A stretch of DNA of 64,000 nucleotides from Cryptomeria japonica (Eukaryota; Streptophyta; Pinopsida; Cupressales; Cupressaceae). Where the stretch lies: positions 408,304,889-408,368,888 of the forward strand of contig NC_081408.1 of the NCBI RefSeq assembly GCF_030272615.1. The letters are read 5' to 3'. A program made the translations under genes and the position numbers. Shown here in pieces: positions 1 through 9,986 of this stretch (positions are counted from its first letter, which is position 1; the number at the start of each line of letters is the position of its first letter). The notes under the pieces are model-generated. The model worked only from the letters and a program-made list of their open reading frames with translations, was not told the DNA's origin and ran no database searches.

Positions 1-706
1 ATATTATTTTAAATGTTATTTAATTACTGGTTATGAGTTGATATATATAATTATAAGTATATTATATATATACACGATGTATATATATATAAGGATGCAT
101 AAAATTATATCATAGTCATAAAATCAGTTTATAGCTTTGAATGTTCAGAAAAAGCTTATAATTTTTATAATTGATAAATATGTTGAAAATACATTAGGAG
201 AATTATTTCTATTTTAAATCTTTTTGGACAAATGACAAAATGGATGTTTTGTATTAAATAGTTGTATTTTCTTATGATTTGGAAAATCTTTATTTGCAAG
301 TAATTTATGCTTTGGATGTTTTAAGAAAAGATTGCCCGTATTAGGATCTTGTGTAAATGGTGTTTTCAGTCAAGCTTAAATTTCATTAGTATTATGGTTG
401 AATTGTCATTGTGTCCTATGTTATTATTTCTCCTTGACCAGGTGTTGTTGTATAACCTTTTTGATATGAGCCATTGTGTGTTTTTTGTCCAAATGGTCAA
501 TCTTGGGTTAGTGATTGTGTATCCTTCACCTGTGCTTTGTCAGGATTGATTATGGTTGTCTATTATGCCATAGAGTTCTCATAGTGGGACTTTTCCTATT
601 AGTGTCCTATGTGAGAGAGTGGCTTTTGAACGGGGGCCATGCCCGAAGTGGATGACAGGATAACTTGTCGAAAGTCAGTTAAAAAGTGATAACCTAATAA
701 TATATT

Positions 707-717
707 GGGGGGGGGAG
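707..717 (+). other. Probable polypurine tract of E1
   Basis: Nine G followed by AG lie directly before a TG dinucleotide at 718. This is the expected plus-strand priming site next to a 3' LTR. The matching 5' LTR is not in the window. Confidence 0.5.
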
Positions 718-1694
718 TGAGATAAATATTAATTAAGATAATGTACCTCGAGCATAGGTGTAGTGCTAGTACAGGGCTCATAATGCTACGAGAAGGCCTG
801 GAATGGAAAACTTACCACCTTGTCTTCACGAAAGGATTGGTAGGGTCCAAATGAGACTTAGTTGGAACCAGAGGCTCAGGAGAGGTTACCAGGAGAAACC
901 TAGGATGGGGGCCGGGACCTATGGAGGTTGTACCATGGTATCCACCGTAAGACATGCAATTACACTCTCTCCTTAGAGTCACTAGTGTTTTGTGAGTTGA
1001 GTCACATGGATGTTTGCAGAGTCTTGTAGTCCTTTTGTACTTGTCTTACTTTGCTTGCTTGAGGGTTTTCTACTATCTCCTAGCATGGTGGGGTGGTTCC
1101 ATTTCGAGATCACATGGTCAGGTGGTAGTGCCATTTCCCATCGGATGTTCTGGATTGTATCTTCAGGTGAGGAAAGGCTTCGCTGGTGTTTCTTGGTTCG
1201 TGGTTTATGTACCAGCTCTTGTTCGAGATCATTGTTCAGTTGATACCTTGTGGTCATTGTATCAGACTTTTATGTAACCCTTATATTGTAACTTTGTAAT
1301 CAGTGGCATTTTTGGAAGCCATGTATTTGTGAAGATTGTAATATTATGTCAGTGAAATGAATGTTATTGCTTTGATCTTATGCTTAAATGGTTTATGGAA
1401 ATTGGATACATTGGAATACTTTTATTTCTTTATTATGAAATTTGGATGTATGTGTAGTTTTAAACTTAAGCATTCAATTTATCTAATTAAATGAATTAAC
1501 TATGGTGTTAATATAATCTATGAATTTAATCTTCACTGGTTACCCTTAGGAAAACATATGTTAGACTTTCATTGTGTTATTAAACGTGCAATGGTTTTAG
1601 TTAGTGCACTTAGTCTTTAACAAAAAAAAATTATTTCACCCTTTAGTTGCCTAGTTGTGTTGTTTTCCTTTAGGGTTCCTAGCGGGGCATTACA
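718..1694 (+). repeat. Probable 3' LTR of E1 (977 bp)
   Basis: The segment starts TGAGATAAAT and ends GGGGCATTACA, so it has TG...CA ends. It sits between a PPT-like tract and interrupted RT coding sequence. The five bases after it, CATAC at 1695-1699, would be one copy of the target duplication; the other copy is outside the window. No second LTR copy is available here, so the left boundary is inferred. Confidence 0.5.
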
Positions 1695-2554
1695 CATACT
1701 CTAATATGCCAGGCCTGGATCCTGATCTTATCATGCATCATCTTTCTATCACACCAAGAGTTAAACCAGTCAAGAAAAAACTTCGTAAGATGCACCCTCA
1801 TGTGGCACTACTAGTCAAAGCTGAGCTAGAAAAACTGGTAAGAGCTGGATTTATCAGAACTATAGACTATGCGGAATGGATTTCAAACATAGTACCTGTG
1901 TCAAAGGAAGACAAATCTATTAGGGTTTGCACAGACTTTAGAGATCTCAACAAAGTTTGTCCGAAGGATGACTTTCCATTACCAAACATTGATATGATAG
2001 TTGATATGACTACTGGGTATGAGATGTACTCACTAATGGATGGATTCTTTGGTTATAATCAGATCAAAATATCTCCTGGAGATCAAGAAAAGATAGCTTT
2101 CACTAGTGCATGGGGAACCTTTTGCTAGAATGTCATGCCATTTGGGCTGAAGAACACAGGAGCAACTTATCAAAGAGCAGTAACAATTATATTTCATGAT
2201 ATGATGTATAAGAATATGGAAGACTATGTTGATGACACTTTAGTAAAGACTATGAAGATATCCACGCATATTCAAGAGCTAGGCCCTATACTAGATAGAA
2301 TGGAAAAATTCAAACTCCAGCTAAATCCAAGAAAGTATGCATTCGGAGTGACATCTAGTAAACTACTTGGCTACATCATTTCAAACAAGGGAATCAAGGT
2401 TGATCCTGAGAAGGTCCAAGCTATAATGGAAATGCCACCTCCAAAGAACATTAGTCAAATGAGAAGTTTACAGGGACGTCTCCAATCAATCAGACACTTC
2501 ATTTCTCAGCTAGCAGACAAAGCTCAATCTTTCACAAAAGTATTGAGGAAATGA
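1695..2554 (+). pseudogene. Ty3/gypsy reverse transcriptase of E2
   Basis: This would copy element RNA into DNA. The segment opens inside the N-terminal RT region (MPGLDPDLIMHHL) because E1 removed the rest. Visible motifs are FIRTIDYAEWISNIVPV, VCTDFRDLNK, the catalytic Asp in LMDGFFGYNQI, MPFGLKN and the active-site YVDD at about 2228-2239. An in-frame TAG at 2126-2128 sits just before NVMPFGLKN, where the E6 and E7 copies have Trp. The frame otherwise stays open to the TGA at 2552-2554. It continues without a gap into RNase H. Identification is firm; function is lost. Confidence 0.9.
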
Positions 2555-3030
2555 GTAATATATAACTGGGATCAAGAATGTGAACAACACCTTCAGTAGA
2601 TCAAATAGTACCTATCCAATCCACCAACATTGATGCCACCAATTCAAGGAAAACCATTGATCTTATACATATCAGCCACTGATTCATCATTGGGGGCACT
2701 TCTGGCACAACAGGATGAAAATAAAAAAGAGAGAGCTATATATTACATCAACAGAACATTGGTGTCTTATGAAATGAACTACACTATAATGGAAAAAGCA
2801 TGCTTGGCATTAGTCTTTGCATCACAAAAATTGAGACACTACATGTTGGCACATTCTATCAAGATAGTAGCTAAGACCGATCCACTCAAGTATCTTCTCA
2901 ACAAAGCAACACTCACCGGAAGATTGGCAAAATGGGTCATGGTACTTACAGAGTTTGATATTGAATATGTGGAATGCAAAGCCATCAAAGGACAGGTAAT
3001 TGTAGATCAACTCATTGAAGCTCCACTTTA
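2555..3030 (+). pseudogene. RNase H domain of E2 pol
   Basis: This is the gypsy RNase H that follows RT and degrades the RNA strand of the hybrid. Clear motifs are ISATDSSLGALLAQ, EMNYTIMEKACLALVFA and KLRHYML, followed by the tether-like ILTEFDIEYV-type segment (here VLTEFDIEYVECK). The first 25 codons contain two stops near 2598-2609, and a TAA at 3028-3030 closes the frame before the second RNase H. The order is canonical for Ty3/gypsy. Confidence 0.85.
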
Positions 3031-3043
3031 AGACACTCAACCA

Positions 3044-3559
3044 TTGCATATAAAGTTTCCAGATGAATCAATAATGCACCTTACTCAACAATCATGGAAG
3101 ATGTTCTTTGATGGATCTTTCACCCAAAATGGTTCCGGTGTTGGAATACTATTTATCACTCCTCAAAAATATTCAATCCCGAAGGCTTACAAGATTCTTT
3201 TCCCTTGCACAAACAATATTCCAGAGTATGAAGCTTTGGTAAACGGGATCAAGCTAGCTATTGAATGAAAGGTTGTTGAATTACATATCTATGGGGATTC
3301 TCAACTAATTATCAATCAAATAAATGATAAATATTAGACTCGAGATGAGAAATTGATGCCTTATAAGAGGATGGTTGATGATCTCAAAAAATATTTTACT
3401 TTTTTATCATTCCAGAAGATTCCCAGATCAGCAAATAGAGCAGCAGATGCTATGGCCACCTTGGCATCTATACTTGAGTTACAAGAATCTAATTTCACTT
3501 TGAATTCCTGGTGGAAGAGTTACATTACCCTGCCTATGATTCTCTTGAGTCCCAGATAG
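3044..3559 (+). pseudogene. Second (archaeal-type) RNase H of E2 pol
   Basis: A second RNase H fold follows the first one. Its acidic residues lie in MFFDGSFTQNGSG (Asp), NNIPEYEALVNG (Glu) and IYGDSQLIINQ (Asp). The tail ANRAADAMATLAS matches the usual C-terminal helix with its DAxA motif. Dual RNase H is diagnostic of the Tat branch of plant Ty3/gypsy elements. Stops at 3266-3268 (TGA) and 3335-3337 (TAG) interrupt it. The 3560-3732 stretch continues the linker towards integrase (VCSIIGHDSSQYNH...) in another frame. Confidence 0.85.
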
Positions 3560-3732
3560 TTTGTTCTATTATTGGACATGACTCATCTCAATATAACCAT
3601 ATTTACTCTTATCTACATGACCAAATTGTTCCAGACAATCTTACCCGTAATGAGAAAAGGAACTTAAACCAAAATACTTCATGGTATGTCATCATTGCTA
3701 GCGATTTGTTTAGATGAATTTTAGATGGTACA

Positions 3733-4845
3733 TTGCTTAGATGTCTAGAAACTGAAGAGTCTAAACATGCATTATCAGAAGTCCATGAAGGTATTTGTGG
3801 ATCTCATTCGAATGGTCTTAATTTAGCTCAGAAACTACTAAGGGTTGGCTACTACTGGCCAGACATGGAGAAGGATGCTATAAAGTTTTCTAAAACTTCT
3901 AAGAAATGTCAACTACATGGAAATCTCATACATGCTCCAGCAAGGGATCGTATACCCTTCATCACACATTGGCCTTTCCAGCAATGGGACTTTGATCTCA
4001 TTGGTCAGATCTATCCTGCATCATCCAACGAACACAAGTTTATCATAATTACCACTAAGTACTTCACTAAGTGGGTAGAAGTGGTTCCGCTCATCAAAGA
4101 AACTGGTAAACAAGTAGCTCTGTTCATTCTAAACCATGTCATTTGCAAGTATGGGATACCTTTGTCCATCATGACTAACAATGGAGGACAATTCAAGAAT
4201 AAAGATCTGTACGAGATCTATGAGAAATTGAAAATTAGAAAACACTGGTCATCTATATATTACCCTCAAGGTAACGGACAAGCTGAGGCATCTAATAAAA
4301 ACTTGTTGACTATCTTACACAAAATAGTAAAAAAATCTGGGAAGGATTGGCATCTGTAGCTCAATCCTGCATTATGGGCTTACAAAACAAGTATCAGAAC
4401 ACCTACTGGAGCTACACCTTTTTCTTTGGTGTATGGGTCCGAAGCAGTATTACCTATTGAAGTAGAAATACCATCTCTAAGAGTTTCTTTGCAAGGTCTT
4501 GTTACTAATGAAGACTATAGGATATCTAGATTGCAAGAACTTGAATTGCTGGATGAACGTCGGCAAGTGGCGTTTGATCATCTCAAAGTGTATCAAAAGA
4601 GAATGTCCAGAGGATATAACAAAAAGGTTCGACAAAGAGAATTTCAGGTTGGTGACCTAGTTCTGAGAGAAAATCCTAAAAATTAATAGTTTCGAGACAA
4701 CAAAGAGAAGTTTGAACCCAACTGGTTGGGTCGCTACATCGTTACGACAGTATTTGGCTCTGATGCCTATCAGCTCTCAACATCAGAAGGAGAACAGCTT
4801 TGTGAACCGATTAACACCATCCATTTGAACAAATTCTTCAATTAG
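3733..4845 (+). pseudogene. Integrase of E2 with a substituted catalytic Asp
   Basis: The N-terminal zinc-binding segment (HEGICGSHSNG...CQLHG) is followed by the catalytic core and the C-terminal GPY-like module ending HLNKFFN. In the H2C2 module the first Cys of the pair looks like Ser (KTSKKC). In the core the first Asp (WDFDLIG) and the Glu (GNGQAEASNK) are kept, but the second Asp is Asn (TNNGGQF, about 4171-4191). Stops occur at 4357-4359 and 4684-4689. Integration by this copy would therefore fail even without the stops. Confidence 0.88.
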
Positions 4846-5477
4846 CATTCTCTGCTCCAAGCAACATGTACAACTGAAAAAGTCCTAAAAAAAAAAATCA
4901 TAAAAAGTCTCGAAAAAAAATCATAAAAAGTCCTAAAAAAAGAAAAAAAAAGAGAAAAAGAAATAAAAATGCCCTAGTGAAAACCTGGTAAACAGACACC
5001 TTGGTAAAAAAAAAAGAATCTCTGCCAAGTAGGTGAAAACCTGGCAAACAGGCACCTCTTGTACTCAATGCTCCATATATCAATGTAACATTGCCATTTC
5101 TCGCTTTCATGTATCTTTATTATCGCTTGTACATATATTTCAATCACTTTTGTGACATTCTGGTTCGTTGAAACCCTCATGGCTTGAAACTGATTAATGT
5201 CCTAGTCTTAGGTTAATCAATAGAGAATTAACATGTCCTAAGCAGTATCAACCAAGTCATCTTTTTGTCAATGAAACCTGGTCGTCCACTCTAAGTCAGT
5301 CACCTATCTCCTAACTACTGAAGAGTTTTTATCACTGAGTACACAAGCAAAACAACAAAATTGAAAACAATCACTAAACAGTTTGAGCTATGAATGAAAA
5401 TTTACTTTGTATGATGTCTTTTATATTGATTTTCAATTATTATCCCTCTAAGTAACTCAAGGAAGTCTATTTTGATT
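4846..5477 (+). other. Non-coding region between E2 integrase and internal G tract
   Basis: This stretch is A-rich (runs of A at 4886-5018) with two diverged copies of a phrase like AAACCTGG.AAACAG.CACCT (about 4980-5060). I see no coding domain. It corresponds in position to 36101-37212 in E6. Confidence 0.5.
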
Positions 5478-5500
5478 AAGAGGAGCAAGGATTGGGGGCA
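5478..5500 (+). other. Internal polypurine-like G tract of E2
   Basis: A purine-rich stretch ends in ATTGGGGGCA at 5491-5500, downstream of integrase but about 4.5 kb before the real 3' PPT and LTR. E6 has an equivalent tract (ACTGGGGGCATAA on the minus strand at 36080-36089) at the same relative place. The position between pol and the antisense gene suggests an internal plus-strand priming site, or a scar of an ancestral LTR junction. Confidence 0.5.
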
Positions 5501-6422
5501 TAATATTTTCTTTGTGTTTTGCTTGTAGGAATAATTTCGATGATCTGGAAACATCTAATAAGTTGGGTGTCTGTGATAAGAGCCTTCACATCAAACTGAA
5601 ATCACCACACATACCTCGACTCTGCTTATTTGTATGCTACAGGGAGGTTCCCATCATTTCTTTGTCTATTTTAAGGGAATTTCTTTATCATGCAATCTGG
5701 GTCCCTGTGAAATCTGTCCAAGGATATGAATGAAAAAAGGGTCATTGCGGACAAGATAATTAATATTGCACATGAAAAGAAAGGAACTCTAATCTGCCTG
5801 TTATGTTTGTTATGCTCAGTGATGAAACTTAAGCATTTTAAATCCAGTGACTAGGTTTAGGTTTCATTTCATTTTGCATCTTATTTTGCATTTCATTTGG
5901 TATTTGGTGAATTTAGAGTGATTTCGGTATGGTAATAATCTCTTTATCTTCTAAATGAGAGTTGGATGCATCATCATTTCTCTGATCGAGTACTTGTGTA
6001 TTGAGATGTTAGTTGCATACATAAGAATCTTATATAGATTCATACATTTCATTATCACTCATTTATATTCATCTTATTGCATAAAAGGAAAGAAAAAATA
6101 TATATTTGCATTACTCGTTACTCATTTTCATCATTTATTTGCATACGAAGAGAAATAAAAACATTCATATTCATCTGCATAACATACATCCATGCTAAAT
6201 AAAAAAATGTATACATATAGAATAAAGCATATAGAAGATATCTCATAATTGATCAACACAAGTACCATGAAGTCCAATCAGATCTCGTATATATATAATC
6301 ATCAAGTCTAATAGTACAAAATAATGTCAACTGACATATACAAACTCCCATTGGAGCAAGAATCGTAAGGGCTACAAAAAATGGGTGTGTCTACAAAAAT
6401 CTTCGAGCTACAAAAAGAAAAT
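5501..6422. other. AT-rich spacer between internal G tract and PMD gene of E2
   Basis: No coding domain is seen on either strand. Short plus-strand ORFs at 5512-5733 and 5955-6158 resemble nothing. The stretch would form the 3' flank of the minus-strand PMD gene. Confidence 0.4.
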
Positions 6423-7784
6423 CTAGCTCTCAGCCTCTCCCTCATCGCCTGGTGGAGGAGGTGAAGCCTGCTGACCAGGATCCTGATGAGGTGCTTGTGC
6501 TCCCTCGGACTGTGCCATGTATTGCAAGTAGGGTACAACCTATTGCACTATAGGAACAACTATGTTGTAAGCTGCAATGTAATAAGCTGCCCGACTGGTA
6601 TGGTGCAAAACCTCCTACTAAAGAGCATCTCGCTCTTCCCTCATCGCCATGACTTGACGATTGCACTCTGCTCTGAGCTCCACAAGCTAACAATCTCGCT
6701 CAACCCTAAGCTCTGCTAGCTATTGGTCTCACTTTGCTAATTGAGTCTATGCCACTGTCAGCTGTGACTGCAAACCCGTTAGGCGTGCTCTCATCGACCG
6801 TGCTATGTCGGCCCCCTGCTCTCTCACAGGCTATCCACCCCTATCTCCACCCCCATCTCCTCCACCATCTCCACCTCTGGCTCCACCCTGCTCCTCCTAT
6901 CTCTATCTCACCTATCTCGGAGCTACTCCCTCCTCCTCACCTCCACCCTCAAGCACCCTCACTCCGCTCAGTCTCACACCCACTGCCCCAAGGGATCCAC
7001 TCCCTCCCCTCTACTACCTACCTCCAACTAGAAACCTGTTGCTGCTAGCACTAGGATCACCACCTGCTCACCTCAGAGCCTCGGCTCTCTGTCCCTATCT
7101 CTATCCCTATCCTTGACCCTGCATGGGGGCATCATCCTCTATCTCCTCTATGTGAGGTACCTGCTCAGCTGGATCTATAAATCTAGGGAATGGATGCTAT
7201 TGGAACCAATCCCTGTGTTGTGGCAATACCCCCGCATCTGCAATATCATCCATATAGTCCCACCTGAGTTGTTGTAACCCAGTCAACTCCTACATACTCA
7301 AGGAAAAAGATAGTCTTGGTGCCCATCCCTACCTCTCCTCATCTGCATAATGCATGTATGCAGTGTACTCCTATGAGATCTCCTGAGGTCTACCATACTG
7401 CCTCATCACTCAGGAAACAATGAATCACTCGACAATAGTCTATGATCTACCAATGAGTGGGTGAGTCATAAAAAAATCTCCGCAAACAACCCTCCAATCA
7501 TCCCATGGCTCTAGACCTCTATACGGTCTCCATGTCACGGCTATCAAATCATCTAGCTATCGTCTCCAAAAATATGTCTTGCCCGGATGGGGCTAAGTAA
7601 CATATCCTAAATATCTATATACACTGGGTTGACCAGGATCTCTGCCATCATTTACAATCAGCCTACAAAGTGGGAGGTGCTCCTAGGCCCAGACCTGTAA
7701 TATCAAAACTCTTGCAGCCAAACTCTTCCCCTCCCAGAATACATTCTCATGCATGTCGCGATACATATGTTCTAATAAACAAGA

Positions 7785-7880
7785 GCCCCAGCCTAATCTC
7801 TGAGGGGTCTCAATAAGCCTATCCAGTATCCTGCCCCAGCCTAATCTCTAAGGGGTCTCAATAAGCCTCTCCAGTATCCT
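7785..7880. repeat. 48-bp tandem duplication inside the E2 PMD gene
   Basis: The unit beginning GCCCCAGCCTAATCTCT appears at 7785 and again at 7833, with a partial third start at 7880. It falls in the GWGRIL region of the PMD core, so the protein would contain a 16-residue repeat. Forty-eight bases keeps the frame. Confidence 0.8.
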
Positions 7881-8323
7881 GCCCCATCCACACAAAAAAC
7901 CTTTTTGTCCCCTGTCTGGCATCAAAAAGCAGCCGATAAAACTTCCAAGATGCAAGCGAATGGAAAGTCCTCACTATACCTGGTCATCATCACGTCCCAA
8001 CTGATAGAACGTGTCAATCTTTGAAAACATGTCTAACAATGAGTAACCCAGGAAGTTTCCCTGCATCATAATCAACCTTCCCTCTAGCAAAAGGGATACG
8101 GAGAATCCTATAAACATCCTTGGGAGTGATGGTCATCTCCCCAACTGGCAAGTGGAATGTGTTATGCTCATAATGGAATCCCTCTACAAGCGCAGTCAAC
8201 ATTTTGTGATTCACATGGATATCAAGTAAATCAAGAAGGTGGGTCAATCCACACAAATCAATATGTGTCTGGTCAACCTCTGACAACTGATGCACTATTG
8301 TCATTGTTAGTAGATATACACAT

Positions 8324-8764
8324 CTGAAAAGAACATGAGGCAATCAAACCCGCAAAAATCAAACAACGGAGCATCAGGAAACATTTCAAATGAGCCTATA
8401 TCAACTGCAAAATAAAAATTTTAAGTTTACACCTTCAAAAATGTTCATTGTTTTCCAAATGACAAAACATCATAGGGGCAGAAACTCGTACGAGTTAGAG
8501 ATAGACCTAGTACGACAAAAGACTAGCCTTAGGACGACAAAAGGGGCTCTTTTGAATGTTATCATACGATATAAGGGTAGGCCTAGAATGACAAAACTGG
8601 TGGGCTAAAATGAAAAAACAAACTTCATCAGTTTGTCGTACGAGACAAGATCCTGTCTCGCACGACAAAACTAGAAAACCCAACTTCAACATGCCAAAAA
8701 TTGAAAAAATCAACAAAAAAATTCAAAATTGAAATGAATAACTGGCTTAAGATAGATCACTTAC
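8324..8764 (-). other. Predicted 5' intron of the E2 PMD gene
   Basis: The donor GTAAGT (8764-8759 on the minus strand) and the acceptor TTCTTTTCAG (ending 8324) bound a 441-bp intron. The E6 copy has an intron at the same point after a 26-codon exon 1. The intron contains several CGACAAAA motifs and a strong hairpin (8631-8671). In this copy the exon 2 reading frame does not join exon 1 in phase, so a frameshift has occurred. Confidence 0.5.
8631..8671. repeat. Hairpin in the PMD intron of E2
   Basis: The arms 8632-8647 (TTTGTCGTACGAGACA) and 8654-8669 (TGTCTCGCACGACAAA) pair at 15 of 16 positions around a 6-base loop. More single copies of the arm motif (ACGACAAAA or its complement) lie at about 8510-8540 and 8590-8600, so the whole intron is rich in this CpG-containing word. 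Confidence 0.8.
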
Positions 8765-8913
8765 CATTGGCTCATAGTTTCGTAGTCGATTATGTCATCT
8801 ATGGCACTCAAATCGATGCATATGAGTGGGAACCACCATTTTTCTTCATAGATTTCTTCTCAAAATTTCAAACTTGGAGGGTTAAAAATGATTTGAAAAT
8901 GACACTTTTACCC

Positions 8914-8924
8914 CATATATAGCC
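8914..8924 (-). promoter_or_regulatory. TATA box of the antisense PMD gene in E2
   Basis: The minus strand reads GGCTATATATG about 75 bp upstream of the proposed ATG. It is preceded by an A/T tract with TTAGGGTTTT. The E6 copy has CTATAAATAG in the same context (AAACCCTAATTTTGG just before it). Conservation of position in two copies supports a real promoter. Confidence 0.55.
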
Positions 8925-9971
8925 AAAACCCTAATTTTTCAACTTGCTCCAATGGACATGAAAATTGTACCCTTAGCTAATTTACCTGTTCTGATACCAT
9001 TTTCGGGATCGAAATTGAAATATGAGATCATTTTCCTAGTCAATTTCACAATTTGGACCACTTAGCGCTTTTTCATCAAAAGCTCATTCTTTCTTCAAAT
9101 TGCACCCAATTTCTCATGAATCAACGCTGAATCTCAATTTCTTATCAATCAATGCCGAATTTTCAAAATTCCTCTGAATCAATTTATGCTCAAATCAAAA
9201 TCATCACCAAAAATTGCCTAAAATCATGTACCCTCGCTATCTTTCGATTTCGCTCCCGAGGGGGCATACTCATGACCTTATGACCTCACATCTTCAAAGT
9301 CGAGAAATTTTTCAAATATTTACCAAAAGTCAAACAAAAATCTTTTTCAACTAAAGAAAATCAAATTCTTATTGCTAAGGGGCATCTCATCTTCATTGCT
9401 TCATATCAAGTTGAGATCTCTCAATCATCTGAATTGAACCAATCGCTACGGGCATATCAGTTTCATCGCTTCAAATCAAGCTGATATTGTTTTTATCTGA
9501 ATCAGTTTCTTAATGTTAATCAGTTTCATCGCTTTACATCAAGTTGATTATTCATTTAAACTCAATAAAGGATTAAAGAGTATCTTTTATCACACGCTAA
9601 ATCTAAGTAGGTGTTTAGTTTCATCGCATCAAATCAAGCTGGACAGTTTATCTTCACTCGTCGTGTCTTGATCCATCAAGTTCAAGATCAATTTTATCTT
9701 CGCTCGCTAAGTCTAGTTCAATCAAGTTCTAGATCAGTAAGATCCGCTTCTTGATCAATCAAGTTCAAGTTCGGTATCTTTTGCTCTCTATCGTTCCTAG
9801 TTCAATCAAGATCGGTATTGGTTTTTGCTTTAATCAACTTTGTTCAGCTTCATCGCTTCAAATCAAGCTAAACACCTCTCTTTTCATCTAGTTTGTGATC
9901 AATCAAGTCCAAACCTGGCATCTCCTAGACATCAACTATTCTTTGAACCAACATGTTGCTCGCACATTAAT
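8925..9971. repeat. Non-coding region with dispersed short repeats in E2
   Basis: At least five diverged copies of a motif close to TTTCATCGCTTCAAATCAAG followed by CTGA lie between about 9395 and 9870 (near 9396, 9450, 9508, 9618 and 9848). A second family around ATCAAGTTCAAGATC is interspersed at 9670-9800. No coding domain is visible. This lies upstream of the PMD promoter and just inside the PPT. Confidence 0.7.
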
Positions 9972-9986
9972 TCAAAGAGGGGAAAA
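9972..9986 (+). other. 3' polypurine tract of E2
   Basis: TCAAAGAGGGGAAAA lies directly before the LTR head. E6 has TCAAAGAGGGGCATT before its LTR, on the opposite strand. The shared core CAAAGAGGGG shows that the two elements are one family. Confidence 0.7.

Larger units (their letters stand above)
1..1694 (+). mobile_element. E1: 3' end of an LTR retrotransposon, cut by window edge
   Basis: A G-run resembling a polypurine tract at 707-717 is followed by a TG...CA segment (718-1694) read as the 3' LTR. The next base, 1695, resumes the reverse transcriptase of E2 with exact colinearity to the RT of E7 near 63299, which fixes the right junction. The first 700 bases hold no recognisable coding domain and are read as the 3' untranslated tail. 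Short ORFs here have no family resemblance. The 5' part and the other LTR lie outside the window, so lineage cannot be named. Orientation rests on the PPT-like tract and on T-rich, poly(A)-site-like sequence at 1270-1400 on the plus strand. Confidence 0.6.
6423..8839 (-). pseudogene. Plant mobile domain (PMD) gene, antisense within E2
   Basis: Exon 1 (8839-8765) starts with ATG and ends at a good donor (ATG|GTAAGT). Exon 2 begins after TTCTTTTCAG (8324) and holds the PMD signature TFHLPVGEMTITPKDVYRIL followed by RIPFARGKVDYD at about 8169-8063. Further downstream, broken by frameshifts, are GWGRILERLIETPQ, VWAWEHLPLCRL and VYRYLGY, typical of the PMD core. The C-terminal part is acidic/low complexity, then a coiled-coil-like stretch (ERDCQLVELRAECNRQ), then AYYIAAYNIVVP and a stop at 6423. 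PMD proteins such as Arabidopsis MAIN and MAIL1 act in gene and transposon silencing; the role of element-borne copies is unknown. This copy carries many stops and a 48-bp tandem duplication (7785-7880). Confidence 0.75.

Noticed and set aside
928-950. TGGTATCC at about 933 as a tRNA-iMet primer site for a plus-strand element
   Set aside because: It lies inside the proposed E1 LTR, no LTR end precedes it, and the match stops after seven bases.
982-1277. Overlapping ORFs of 77-91 codons on both strands in E1
   Set aside because: They have no family resemblance and fall inside a probable LTR.
6734-7116. Plus-strand Pro/Ser-rich ORFs of about 103 codons
   Set aside because: They are the complement of the acidic/Gly-rich part of the minus-strand PMD gene.
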